From Verrucomicrobiota bacterium (lineage in GTDB: Bacteria; Verrucomicrobiota; Verrucomicrobiia; Opitutales; Opitutaceae), in assembly GCA_023457035.1 (NCBI GenBank), contig JAEWNN010000177.1:1-29861 (forward strand): a stretch of 29,861 nt of DNA, in the 5' to 3' direction. Positions within the stretch are counted from its first letter, which is position 1, and each line of letters opens with the position of its first letter. Shown here in pieces: positions 23,557-29,861 of this stretch. Under the pieces are notes generated by a model that did not search any database, was not told where the DNA came from, and saw nothing but the letters and a program-made list of their open reading frames with translations. The position numbers and the translations under genes are program-made.

Positions 23557-24102
23557 TCAGGAGTTCGCCGTATCAAAGGGGTGTCGCACCTCCGCCGGAT
23601 AGGCATTCACCCGCTTGAGCAAGCCATCCGGACGAGCCTCAAGCTCCACCGTGAAGCCGCTCCGCAAATACCAAACGACGATCTCCTCTTCGTCCCGTTC
23701 TTCGGTGCTCGCCGGCCCCCAGCACTCCGCAAGATGCGCAAGCGCCGTGTGGCCCGAGAGCCGCTGGCCGTCCACCTGCAGGGTGGTGAGTCTGGGTCCA
23801 CCGGGCCCGGTTCCCGCGCCCTCCGGCCCGAGGAAATACGCGGCATAGGCCAGGCGTCCGTCCTCGAAGTCGATCTGGAATCCGGCCCCGGCGTATGCGA
23901 GCTCGAGATACCCTGCGCGCACGGTCCGGCAACGGTCCGGCCGCCCGAACACGCAGGCGGACTGGAGGGGATCGCCAAAACGGATCGGGCCGACCATGCC
24001 CCGGCGCAGGTCCAGCGGAGGGGTTTCCGGCAGGGCGACGGGCCAGTCCTGGGTCGGGTCCGGGTGGCGGCCCGCCCATCGGCCGAAGAGGGTTCGAAGC
24101 AT
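23557..24102 (-). CDS. Hypothetical protein, downstream of DUF192 lipoprotein
   Basis: 181 residues from the ATG at 24102; a TTG six codons upstream is possible. No signal peptide or membrane helix. It begins MLRTLFGRWAGRHPDP and contains an all-beta-looking core with aromatic strands (YLELAYAGAGFQIDF, LAYAAYFLG, LTTLQVDGQRL, IVVWYLRSGFTVELE). I do not recognise a family; the alternating strand pattern and acidic loop EERDEEE recall small regulatory or immunity-like folds, but that is only an impression. It starts 50 bases after the DUF192 gene on the same strand, so the two may be co-transcribed. Codon use is consistent with a real gene. Confidence 0.65.
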   Translation of the reverse strand: MLRTLFGRWAGRHPDPTQDWPVALPETPPLDLRRGMVGPIRFGDPLQSACVFGRPDRCRTVRAGYLELAYAGAGFQIDFEDGRLAYAAYFLGPEGAGTGPGGPRLTTLQVDGQRLSGHTALAHLAECWGPASTEERDEEEIVVWYLRSGFTVELEARPDGLLKRVNAYPAEVRHPFDTANS

Positions 24103-24152
24103 GGGAGAAGGCCCGGGCAAGCTCGCGACAGAAAGCGTTCCGTTCCGTTCGG

Positions 24153-24683
24153 CTATTCCAGCCCGAACCGCCGCGGCTCGAAGCCGCGCGCCTTGAGCGC
24201 CGCCTTCAGCGCGGCCAAATCGAGCTTCGCCCCCGGCTTCACCCCCCGGTCGCGGTACCAGTGCTGGTTCATCTCGACCGCGAACTGGATCTCCGCGCTG
24301 TGCGAGCGCACCGTCCGCTCGTCGCGCGGGAACATCGGCCGCACCTCGCGCAGCTCGCCCGTCGCATCGAAGAAACCGATATCGAGCGGGAGCAGCGTGT
24401 TGCGCATCCAGAAGCTCATCTGCTGCGGCCGCGCATAGACGAAGACCATGCCCTCGTCGGCGCCCAGCGTCGTCCGCTCCATCAGACCGCGCTGCTGCTC
24501 GCCCTGCCGCACCGCGATCTGGAGACGCACCGGCCGCTCGCCGATCTTCAACGCGAAATAGTCCGCCACCGTCTTCTCCTCAACGGCCGCCGGCTCCCCG
24601 CCGCAGCCGGGCAGCGCGACCGCCGCGGCCAGCGCGGCGCTGACGATCAGCAGACGAGACAGGAGACGGCGGATGTTCGACAT
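24153..24683 (-). CDS. DUF192 family lipoprotein
   Basis: 176 residues from the ATG at 24683. A longer frame upstream is rejected because this start gives a proper lipoprotein signal, MSNIRRLLSRLLIVSAALAA then VALPGC with lipobox LPGC (Cys27) and GGEP after it. The body matches DUF192: VRLQIAVRQGEQQRGLMERT, then GMVFVYARPQQMSFWMRNTL, PLDIGFFD and EIQFAVEMN, with the conserved GLM and FWM(R/K)NT motifs. DUF192 proteins are small beta-barrel proteins of unclear function, often exported. The C-terminus adds a short helix LAALKAALKARG. It would be anchored in the inner or outer membrane. It is divergent from the VOC protein and upstream of the hypothetical gene. Confidence 0.88.
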   Translation of the reverse strand: MSNIRRLLSRLLIVSAALAAAVALPGCGGEPAAVEEKTVADYFALKIGERPVRLQIAVRQGEQQRGLMERTTLGADEGMVFVYARPQQMSFWMRNTLLPLDIGFFDATGELREVRPMFPRDERTVRSHSAEIQFAVEMNQHWYRDRGVKPGAKLDLAALKAALKARGFEPRRFGLE

Positions 24684-24860
24684 GCGGGAAGCGAGGTTGC
24701 CCGGCAGCATGGAGGCGCCCACCGCCCACGCAAAAACGTTTTCCACCCCGCCGCACCGCGCACGCCAGCGTACCGCCCGGGAAGGCGGCCTTGACGCCCA
24801 CCGCCGGCTGCGGCACCCAGCATGCACCCGCGCTCAGCGCCTCTCGATCACCGTTCTTCC

Positions 24861-25334
24861 ATGACTCGCTTCATTTCCTCCGTCCTCTTCGTCGAAGACA
24901 TCGCCGCCTCGCGCCGCTTCTACGAGGGGCTCCTCGGGCAAAAGGTCACCGCCGACTTCGGCCCCAATGTCGGCTTCAAGAACGGTCTCGCCATCTGGCA
25001 GTCCGCCCACGCGCAACAGACCATCGGATCGCCCGCCGTCACCCCGCCGCGGCCGGCCGGCGCAGGGAATTGCGAACTCTACTTCGAATCCGACTGCCTG
25101 GAGGAGATCTGGGCCAAGCTCGAGCAAGCCGGCGTGGCAGTCGCCCATCCCATCCGCGAACAGCCGTGGTGCCAGAGGGTGTTTCGGGTGTTCGACCCGG
25201 ACCGCCATCTCGTGGACATCGCGGAGCCGATGCCCGTCGTGGTCCGGCGCCTGATGGCCCAGGGGCTGACAGTCGAGCAGATCGCCGCGCGCACCTTCTT
25301 GCCCGAGACCGTCGTCCGCGAATACGCGGGCTGA
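24861..25334 (+). CDS. VOC (glyoxalase-fold) protein with C-terminal helical tail
   Basis: 157 residues, single VOC domain: MTRFISSVLFVEDIAASRRF then YEGLLGQKV at the N-terminus, NCELYFESDCLEEIWAKLEQ in the middle, and FRVFDPDRHLVDIAEP near the end. This is the beta-alpha-beta-beta-beta fold shared by glyoxalase I, bleomycin-resistance proteins and dioxygenases. A tail LTVEQIAARTFLPETVVREY looks like a short helix-turn-helix-type segment, seen also in some firmicute VOC proteins. Two or more of the usual metal ligands (a His early, Glu near EP) are not clear, so enzymatic activity cannot be predicted. No Shine-Dalgarno sequence is present; the start is preceded by CCGTTCTTCC. It is 78 bases upstream of the aminopeptidase. 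Confidence 0.82.
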   Translation: MTRFISSVLFVEDIAASRRFYEGLLGQKVTADFGPNVGFKNGLAIWQSAHAQQTIGSPAVTPPRPAGAGNCELYFESDCLEEIWAKLEQAGVAVAHPIREQPWCQRVFRVFDPDRHLVDIAEPMPVVVRRLMAQGLTVEQIAARTFLPETVVREYAG

Positions 25335-25412
25335 AGCCGCACCGAAGCCGGGCGTTGCCAGATTGCCCATGCCGAGCGTGCCCGCCTAGCATTGCCCCCA
25401 ACTCCATCCCAC

Positions 25413-26555
25413 GTGGCCAAATCCTCCGCTCCCTCTCCGCTGCTCTACGCCGACTCCGAACGCGACGCCAACCAGCTCTACTTCACCGGCATCTCCGTGC
25501 CCGACGCCTTCCTCGCCTTCGGTGTGGGCCGCAAAAAGTACGGCGTCTTCAACGCCCTCGAGTTCGCCCGCGCCCGGAAGGAGTCCGCGCTCGACGTCGT
25601 GCTCTCGCTCGAGGAGTGGCGCGAGCGCGCCGCCAAACGTTTCCCGGCAGCCGAGAAGATCGGCATCGCCGAGATCGTCGCCACGCTCGCCCGCGAGTAC
25701 GGCCTCAAGCGCTTTGTCGTGCCCGAGGATTTCCCGGCCAAGCTCGCCTTCGATCTCTTCGACCTCGGGCTGGCGATCGGCTTCGCCGACGGCTCGTTCT
25801 TCCCCGAACGCGACCTGAAGAAACCCGCCGAGCTCGCCGCCATCCGCGAGGGCAACCGCTGCAGCGCCCTCGGTTTCACCGCCGTCGAGCGCATCCTGAA
25901 ATCCAGCACCATCAAAGGCGGCTACGTCCATTTCGAGGGCAAGAGGCTCACCTCCGAGCGCCTCAGGTTCGCCATCGAGACCGCCTGCCTCGCGGCCGGC
26001 GCCGTCTCGCTGGGCACCATCGTCGCCGCCGGCGACCAGGCCTGCGACCCGCACTGCCGCGGCACCGGCCCGATCCGCGCCCACGACCTGCTCATCGTCG
26101 ACATCTTCCCGCGCGTGACCGCGACCGGTTACCACGGCGACATGACGCGCACCTATCTCAAGGGCCGCGCCAGCGACGCCCAGCGCAAGCTCGTCGCCAC
26201 CGTGCGCGCCGGCCAACAGCTCGGCCTGCGCACCATCCGCGCCGGTCTCAACGGCCGCAAGGTCCACGAAGCCATCACCGCCCTCTTCGACAAGGAAGGC
26301 TTCAAGACCATCCGCGACGAACACGGCTCCCGCGGCTTCTTCCACGGCACCGGCCACGGCCTCGGGCTGGCCGTGCACGAGTACCCGCGCGTCTCCGCCG
26401 TCGACAACATCCTCCGGACGGGCCACGTCGTCACCGTGGAGCCAGGACTCTACTACCCCGGCCTCGGCGGCTGCCGTATCGAAGATGTGGTGCATGTGAC
26501 CGCCACCGGCAACGAGCTGCTCTCCAAGCACCCCTACCGCTGGGAGATCGCGTAA
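25413..26555 (+). CDS. M24 family metallopeptidase (Xaa-Pro aminopeptidase type)
   Basis: 380 residues from the GTG at 25413; a TTG seven codons earlier is an alternative. The C-terminal pita-bread domain carries the full set of dinuclear metal ligands: Asp230 (LIVDIFP), Asp243 (YHGDMTRTY), His315 (HGTGHGLGL), Glu343 (VTVEPGLY) and Glu357 (GCRIEDVV). The N-terminal part (LLYADSERDANQLYFTGISV to about residue 130) is a creatinase-like domain. Such enzymes remove N-terminal residues ahead of proline or act as dipeptidases in the cytoplasm; no signal peptide is present. The conserved EKRxxP-type pattern seen in methionine aminopeptidase is absent, favouring the aminopeptidase P/prolidase side. 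The Fpg gene follows after 99 bases made almost entirely of repeats. Confidence 0.9.
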   Translation: MAKSSAPSPLLYADSERDANQLYFTGISVPDAFLAFGVGRKKYGVFNALEFARARKESALDVVLSLEEWRERAAKRFPAAEKIGIAEIVATLAREYGLKRFVVPEDFPAKLAFDLFDLGLAIGFADGSFFPERDLKKPAELAAIREGNRCSALGFTAVERILKSSTIKGGYVHFEGKRLTSERLRFAIETACLAAGAVSLGTIVAAGDQACDPHCRGTGPIRAHDLLIVDIFPRVTATGYHGDMTRTYLKGRASDAQRKLVATVRAGQQLGLRTIRAGLNGRKVHEAITALFDKEGFKTIRDEHGSRGFFHGTGHGLGLAVHEYPRVSAVDNILRTGHVVTVEPGLYYPGLGGCRIEDVVHVTATGNELLSKHPYRWEIA

Positions 26556-26574
26556 CCGCACCGCCCTCCGACAT

Positions 26575-26604
26575 GTGGCGCTGCTCGCCAAGAGCAGCGT
26601 TCCG
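26575..26604 (+). repeat. GTGGC-stem-GTTCCG hairpin (B4)
   Basis: GTGGC, stem GCTGCTC / GAGCAGC around the loop GCCAA, then GTTCCG. It shares flanks with the copies at 1621 and 1838, and the loop with 1704, but has a different fully complementary stem. Confidence 0.7.
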
Positions 26605-26613
26605 GCGCCTCTC

Positions 26614-26648
26614 CCACCGACCACCGGCCACCGTCGACCGTCCACCGG
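26614..26648 (+). repeat. Five CCACCGN heptads upstream of Fpg gene
   Basis: CCACCGA, CCACCGG, CCACCGT, CGACCGT and CCACCGG in tandem, ending six bases before the ATG at 26655. The same unit forms the array within mnmA. Confidence 0.85.
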
Positions 26649-26654
26649 TTCCCC

Positions 26655-27542
26655 ATGCCCGAGCTCGCCGAGGTCGAATTCTTCCGCCGCCGCTGGAACC
26701 CCGGACTCGGGCAACGCATCACCGCCGTCGCGGTGCATCCGCGCGCCCCCGTTTTCCGCGACGCGCCGGCCTCGGCCATCGTCTCCGCGTTGCGCGGGCA
26801 GACGCTGATCTCCTCCGCCGCCGCGGCCAAGCAGATGCTCTTCCGTTTTAGCAGCGACGCCTGGCTCGGTGTCCACCTCGGCATGAGCGGCGAGCTCACC
26901 GTGCGCCCGGCCGATCACCGCCCCGGCAAACACGACCACCTCGTCCTCCGCACTGCTGCGCACGCGCTCGTCTTCACCGACCCGCGCATGTTCGGTCGCA
27001 TCGACCTGCACTGCGGTGCCGAGCCGCCGCCGTGGTGGACTAGGCTCGCCCCACCGCTCCTGTCTCCAGAGTTCACCGCCACCTCCGTGGTCGAGTTTCT
27101 CCGCCGCCGCGCCCGCGCGCCGCTCAAGGCCGTGCTGCTCCTGCAGGAACGCTTCCCCGGCGTGGGCAACTGGATGGCCGACGAGATCCTCTGGCGCGCC
27201 GCGCTCCATCCGCGCCGCCTCGCCGGCTCGCTCACGCCCGCCGAAGTCCGCACGCTCTGGCGCGAGTGCCGCCGCGTCGCCCGCCTCGCGCTCGACACCA
27301 TCGCCGGCCGCACCGAGGCCGACACTCCGCCCGACCTGAATGTCCACATCCCCGACACGTGGCTCTTCAACCACCGTTGGCGCGACGGCGGCCGTTGCCC
27401 GCGCACCGGTTGCCTCCTCAAGCGAGAGGAGATCGGCGGCCGCACCACCTGCTGGTCACCCGCGCGACAGAAGCTTCCGGGGGCAAGACCTCCGGGGAAG
27501 GGTGAACCTGCCTGCTCTGCTGCACAGCAGAGTCCCTGGTGA
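26655..27542 (+). CDS. mutM: Fpg/MutM-family DNA glycosylase, zinc finger apparently lost
   Basis: 295 residues. The start MPELAEVEFF has the catalytic N-terminal Pro2 and Glu3 of the Fpg/Nei family, which excises oxidised purines and nicks the abasic site. Lys in AAAKQMLFRF, VHLGMSGEL and RFPGVGNWMADEILWRA (helix-two-turns-helix) all fit. The C-terminal finger region keeps the arginine-bearing turn (GGRTTCW), but its cysteines are out of register. Cys248 matches the first ligand, while the other three expected positions read Thr251, Ser268 and Arg271 (CPRTG then SPARQ). Cys253 and Cys266 are present but misplaced. It may be a zincless finger as in NEIL1. The last 23 residues (from Lys273) are an odd tail encoded by DNA with a palindrome at 27515-27532. 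The upstream gap is wholly repeat-derived. Confidence 0.88.
   Translation: MPELAEVEFFRRRWNPGLGQRITAVAVHPRAPVFRDAPASAIVSALRGQTLISSAAAAKQMLFRFSSDAWLGVHLGMSGELTVRPADHRPGKHDHLVLRTAAHALVFTDPRMFGRIDLHCGAEPPPWWTRLAPPLLSPEFTATSVVEFLRRRARAPLKAVLLLQERFPGVGNWMADEILWRAALHPRRLAGSLTPAEVRTLWRECRRVARLALDTIAGRTEADTPPDLNVHIPDTWLFNHRWRDGGRCPRTGCLLKREEIGGRTTCWSPARQKLPGARPPGKGEPACSAAQQSPW
27515..27532. repeat. Palindrome at the 3' end of the Fpg gene
   Basis: CTCTGCTG and CAGCAGAG flank the dinucleotide CA, an 8-bp perfect inverted repeat read as part of the C-terminal tail of the glycosylase. It ends eight bases before the stop codon begins. Confidence 0.6.
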
Positions 27543-27717
27543 GCCGAACCTCCGCCGGCCTCGCGCTTCATCGATCGCCGTCGAACCGCTCACCCGTTCC
27601 GCCGTTCGGCAGAATCTCCGAGCAGCGTACGCCCCTGCCGCGAGATCGACACGCGTGCCGTCATCCACCGATTTCCCTCTTCCGCCTTCAGCCTTCCGTC
27701 CTCAGTCTGCCCGGCGC

Positions 27718-27745
27718 ACTCCGCAAACCGCATTCCGCAATCCGC
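27718..27745 (+). repeat. Four ATTCCGC-type heptads upstream of tlyA
   Basis: ACTCCGC, AAACCGC, ATTCCGC and AATCCGC in tandem, followed by a truncated ATTCGC, ending 9 bases before the tlyA ATG. The unit is the same as upstream of proA. The rest of the 212-base gap after the Fpg gene shows no gene. Confidence 0.8.
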
Positions 27746-27754
27746 ATTCGCTCC

Positions 27755-28498
27755 ATGGCCGGCAAACAACGTCTTGATGAACTGCTCGTCGCCCGCGGGC
27801 TCGCCGCCTCGCGGTCGCAGGCGCAGGCGCTCATCCGCGCCGGCAAAGTCCGCCACGGCACCGAGCGGCTCGACAAGCCGGGCAAGGACTACCCGGTCGA
27901 CCTCGCGATCGAGATCGAACAGCCGCCGCGCTTCGTGAGCCGGGGTGGGGAGAAACTCGCCGGCGCCCTCGCGCATTTCCAGCTCTCGCTCACCGGCGCC
28001 CACGTGCTCGACATCGGCGCCTCCACCGGCGGCTTCACCGACTGCGCGCTCCAGGCCGGCGCCGCGGATGTCGTGTGCGTCGATGTCGGCCGCGCCCAGC
28101 TCCACGGCAAGCTCCGCGCCGACCCGCGCGTGACCAACCTTGAGCAGATCAACGCCCGCGAGCTCCGGGCCGAACAGCTTCCACGCGCCGAATACGATGC
28201 GATCGTGATCGATGTCTCCTTTATTTCCCTCCGCTCGATCCTGCCGCCGGCCTGGCCGTTGCTCAAAGCAGGCGGCGTGCTCGTCGCCCTCGTGAAGCCG
28301 CAGTTCGAGGCCGGCAAGGCCGAGGCCGACAAGGGCCAGGGCGTGATCCGCGATCCGGCGGTGCATGCCCGCGTCGTCGCCGATGTGACCGCCGTCGCCG
28401 CCGCGCTGCCCGGCGTCACCGTGCTCGGCACGATGGACTCGCCCCTCACCGGCGCCGACGGCAACCGCGAGTTCCTCCTCGCCCTGCGCAAGCAGTGA
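27755..28498 (+). CDS. tlyA: TlyA-family rRNA 2'-O-methyltransferase
   Basis: 247 residues, typical for the family (often annotated hemolysin A). An N-terminal S4 RNA-binding domain (QRLDELLVARGLAASRSQAQ, then ALIRAGKVRHG) is followed by an FtsJ-like methyltransferase domain. Its SAM site is HVLDIGASTGGFTDCALQAG (about residues 85-104). The K-D-K-E catalytic tetrad is visible: Lys67 in SRGGEKL, Asp153 in IDVSFISL, Lys181 in LVKPQFE and Glu239 in NREFLL. TlyA methylates ribose 2'-OH of 16S and 23S rRNA. The ATG at 27755 sits directly after the heptad array and has no Shine-Dalgarno sequence. nadK follows 259 bases downstream, a neighbour combination that is common in bacterial genomes. Confidence 0.95.
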   Translation: MAGKQRLDELLVARGLAASRSQAQALIRAGKVRHGTERLDKPGKDYPVDLAIEIEQPPRFVSRGGEKLAGALAHFQLSLTGAHVLDIGASTGGFTDCALQAGAADVVCVDVGRAQLHGKLRADPRVTNLEQINARELRAEQLPRAEYDAIVIDVSFISLRSILPPAWPLLKAGGVLVALVKPQFEAGKAEADKGQGVIRDPAVHARVVADVTAVAAALPGVTVLGTMDSPLTGADGNREFLLALRKQ

Positions 28499-28521
28499 CC
28501 GCTTCGCGCGCCCCCACCAAA

Positions 28522-28560
28522 GACGCAAATCCGTGTCGCGATCGGACAGGATTTTGCGTC
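28522..28560. repeat. 39-bp imperfect palindrome (D1) between tlyA and nadK
   Basis: Ends GACGCAAA and TTTGCGTC pair; inner TCC/GGA and TGTC/GACA pairs extend the stem with single-base bulges around a loop containing CGATCG. It matches D2 at 32 of 39 positions in the same orientation. Confidence 0.8.
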
Positions 28561-28577
28561 CTCGTCTCACTCCCCGT

Positions 28578-28619
28578 CCCGACGATCTTCACTCGCAGCA
28601 ACCCTGCGACGAGATCGGG
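28578..28619. repeat. Hairpin between the two GACGCAAA palindromes
   Basis: CCCGA, then CGATCTTCAC, then TCGCAG on the left, and CTGCGA, CGAGATC, GGG on the right. The perfect inner stem TCGCAG/CTGCGA and the outer CCC-GATCT/AGATC-GGG pairs give a bulged hairpin of about 42 bases. Confidence 0.55.
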
Positions 28620-28623
28620 AAAG

Positions 28624-28662
28624 ACGCAAAACACTGTCGCGGTCGGACGGAAATTTGCGTCT
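28624..28662. repeat. 39-bp imperfect palindrome (D2) upstream of nadK
   Basis: The same outer arms GACGCAAA and TTTGCGTC and the same core TGTCGCG-x-TCGGAC as D1, 102 bases further on. It ends 95 bases before the nadK start. No T-tract follows, so it is not called a terminator. Confidence 0.8.
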
Positions 28663-28757
28663 TCTTCGCCGCCGGCTTCCACGCGCCCGAAGTTGAGGTG
28701 AAGTCGCGCCCCTCGGCGCTCGCCAACCTCGGCGCCTTCCCTACGCTACCGTCCCCG

Positions 28758-29606
28758 ATGGCCCCCATCCGCAGACTCGCCTTCGTCGTCAACCGAACCA
28801 AGCGCAGCGCCCACGACCTCGCCAACGACCTCGTGGCGCTGGCCCGTTCGACGAAGGTGAAAACCAAGGTCTTCGCCCGCGCCCCGCTGCCCGAGAGCGC
28901 CCTCATGGGGTTCGACGCCTGCTGCGTCGTCGGCGGCGACGGCACGCTGCTCGGCGCCGCGCGCGAGGCCGCCCGCGCCGGCGTGCCGGTGATCGGCGTC
29001 AACCGCGGCAGTCTCGGTTTTCTCACGACATTCTCGGCGGAGGAGGCCGTCGCCCAGTTCCCCTCCCTGCTCGCCGGCGACTACCAGCTCGCCGAACGCT
29101 CCCTGCTTTCGTGCCGCACCGGCCCGGATCAGGAGGACGTCGCGCTCAACGACGTCGTCATCAAGGACGAGATCAACTCCAAGCTCGTGCGCCTCGGGGT
29201 CTACGCCGACAATGAGTTCGTGACCGACTACCACGGCGACGGCCTGCTCGTGGCCACGCCGACCGGTTCCACCGCCTACAACCTCTCCGCCGGCGGCCCG
29301 ATCATCCATCCCGGCGCCGACGCCATCGTGCTCACCCCGATCTGCCCGCACACGCTGAGCAACCGCTCCGTCATCCTGCGCAGCGGCGTGAAGCTGCGCA
29401 TCGAAAGCCGCATGGAGGACTCGCAGCTGCTCGTCGCCATGGACGGCCAGCGCAACCTCGTCACCTGCGCCGGGCGCGACATCGAGATCGCGGTCGCCGA
29501 CCGGCGGCTCACCCTCGTGCAGAAGCCCGGATACGAACACTTCGAGGTGCTGCGCTCGAAGCTCGGCTGGTCCGGCGCCGCCACCAGCCACCCGGCCCGG
29601 CGCTGA
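28758..29606 (+). CDS. nadK: NAD kinase
   Basis: 282 residues, within the normal size range. It phosphorylates NAD to NADP with ATP in the cytoplasm. Family motifs: VVNRTKRSAHD at the N-terminus, GGDGT at residues 59-63 (Asp61 catalytic), VIGVNRGSLGFLTTF, the NDVVIKDE segment, and YHGDGLLVATPTGSTAYNLS then AGGPIIHPG, followed by TPICPHTLSNRSVIL. The ATG at 28758 is preferred over frames starting near 28533, because those read through the palindrome pair and have no conserved residues. The C-terminal tail after LVQKPGYEHFEVLRSKLGW is short and Ala-rich. The start is preceded by CTACCGTCCCCG, without a Shine-Dalgarno sequence. Confidence 0.96.
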   Translation: MAPIRRLAFVVNRTKRSAHDLANDLVALARSTKVKTKVFARAPLPESALMGFDACCVVGGDGTLLGAAREAARAGVPVIGVNRGSLGFLTTFSAEEAVAQFPSLLAGDYQLAERSLLSCRTGPDQEDVALNDVVIKDEINSKLVRLGVYADNEFVTDYHGDGLLVATPTGSTAYNLSAGGPIIHPGADAIVLTPICPHTLSNRSVILRSGVKLRIESRMEDSQLLVAMDGQRNLVTCAGRDIEIAVADRRLTLVQKPGYEHFEVLRSKLGWSGAATSHPARR

Positions 29607-29690
29607 GGCCGCCGGCCGCGCAAGAACTCGATTCCGCAAGGCGCAACACCGCCGCCAGCCTCCACCCCCAGAGACAAAAGCCAGGGTGGT

Positions 29691-29721
29691 TTGACAGAAC
29701 TGACCGTTCGGTCAGTTTACT
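29691..29721 (+). promoter_or_regulatory. Probable promoter of the TetR gene
   Basis: TTGACA at 29691-29696 is an exact -35 consensus. Possible -10 hexamers are GTTTAC (29715) or TTTACT (29716), with spacings of 18 to 19. The transcript would begin within a few bases of the GTG at 29726, implying a leaderless mRNA. The operator palindrome lies between and over the elements. Confidence 0.6.
29698..29717. promoter_or_regulatory. TetR-type operator palindrome
   Basis: AACTGACCGTTCGGTCAGTT is a 20-base inverted repeat, symmetric except for the two central bases. TGACCG-x-x-CGGTCA is a common form of TetR-family operator. It lies 8 bases upstream of the regulator's start codon and inside the promoter, which fits repression of its own gene. 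Confidence 0.85.
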
Positions 29722-29725
29722 AACC

Positions 29726-29861
29726 GTGCGGACTAAAACTCGCTCCTCCCCCGCTCCCGGTTCGTTCATCGAACTCACACGGCGTCGGCAGCTCATCGAC
29801 TGCGCGATCGAGTGCCTCGCGGAGGCCGGCTACGCCGGCGCCTCGCTGGCGAACGTCGCGC
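29726..29861 (+). CDS. TetR-family transcriptional regulator, 5' part only
   Basis: The first 45 residues of a gene that runs off the window. From the GTG at 29726 the protein begins MRTKTRSSPAPGSFIELTRR, then RQLIDCAIECLAEAGYAGAS and LANVA. This is the first helix and the start of the helix-turn-helix of a TetR regulator (R-x-x-I-x-x-A-x-x-C-x-x-x-x-G-Y-x-x-x-S-x-x-x-[IV]-A). No ATG is available nearby. The operator overlapping the promoter suggests autorepression; the ligand and other targets are unknown. Regulated genes may lie downstream, outside the window. Confidence 0.85.
   Translation, partial: MRTKTRSSPAPGSFIELTRRRQLIDCAIECLAEAGYAGASLANVA

Noticed and set aside
24684..24827. 48-codon upstream extension of the DUF192 gene
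   Set aside because: The lipoprotein signal and lipobox only make sense with the start at 24683.
27579..27606. Possible decayed GTAG-type hairpin between the Fpg gene and tlyA (GTCGAACCGCTCACCCGTTCC)
   Set aside because: The TCAC loop and some arm bases resemble R1, but the GTAG head is altered and fewer than six pairs hold.
28533..28757. Upstream extension of nadK
   Set aside because: It reads through the palindrome pair and has no NAD kinase residues; the ATG at 28758 matches the family N-terminus.

Overview
The window is a GC-rich bacterial chromosome segment with ordinary housekeeping genes, several exported proteins of unknown role, and intergenic regions unusually full of short palindromes and heptameric repeats. 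The most likely source is a member of the Verrucomicrobiota, probably Opitutaceae. The hints are a DapL-type diaminopimelate aminotransferase, a giant secreted protease ending in a C-terminal module familiar from that phylum, and the repeat style of the intergenic DNA. This placement is from memory of such genomes and is only moderately certain. No plasmid, phage, insertion sequence, CRISPR array, tRNA or rRNA was seen.

Layout: the window opens with the 3' end of dapL (+). It is followed by a secreted serpin (-), a 580-base gene-free block of nested palindromes, and a cytoplasmic GH13 pullulanase/amylase-like enzyme (-). Divergent from that enzyme is a 2951-residue secreted subtilisin-like protease (+, about 8.9 kb) built of Calx-beta-like, Ig-like, beta-propeller, DUF11-like and FN3 modules. 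Then come mnmA (+, with a repeat-derived in-frame insertion), a hybrid sensor kinase with a periplasmic ABC-binding-protein-like sensor (+), and two exported proteins of unknown function (+). Next are proA and a LysE-type exporter (+, 31 bases apart), a hypothetical protein and a DUF192 lipoprotein (both -), a VOC/glyoxalase-fold protein (+), an M24 aminopeptidase (+), an Fpg/MutM-type glycosylase (+), tlyA (+), nadK (+), and the start of a TetR regulator (+) behind a clear operator.

The genes do not form one pathway. Likely short transcription units are proA-lysE, DUF192-hypothetical, and perhaps M24-fpg-tlyA-nadK. The serpin and the giant serine protease are both exported and lie 3.3 kb apart, so an inhibitor/protease relationship is possible but unproven.

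The most interesting material is structural. (1) GTAG-headed REP-like hairpins and a second GTGGC-stem-GTTCC hairpin family whose stems differ between copies yet stay complementary. (2) Two families of 7-bp tandem repeats sitting just upstream of start codons. (3) Two REP-like hairpins plus six heptads inserted in frame in mnmA, between its two catalytic cysteines. (4) Two pairs of 36-39 bp imperfect palindromes. (5) A serpin reactive-centre loop with AT-rich, off-type codons. (6) A near-complete lack of Shine-Dalgarno sequences. (7) An Fpg protein that seems to have lost its zinc finger and gained a repeat-derived tail.
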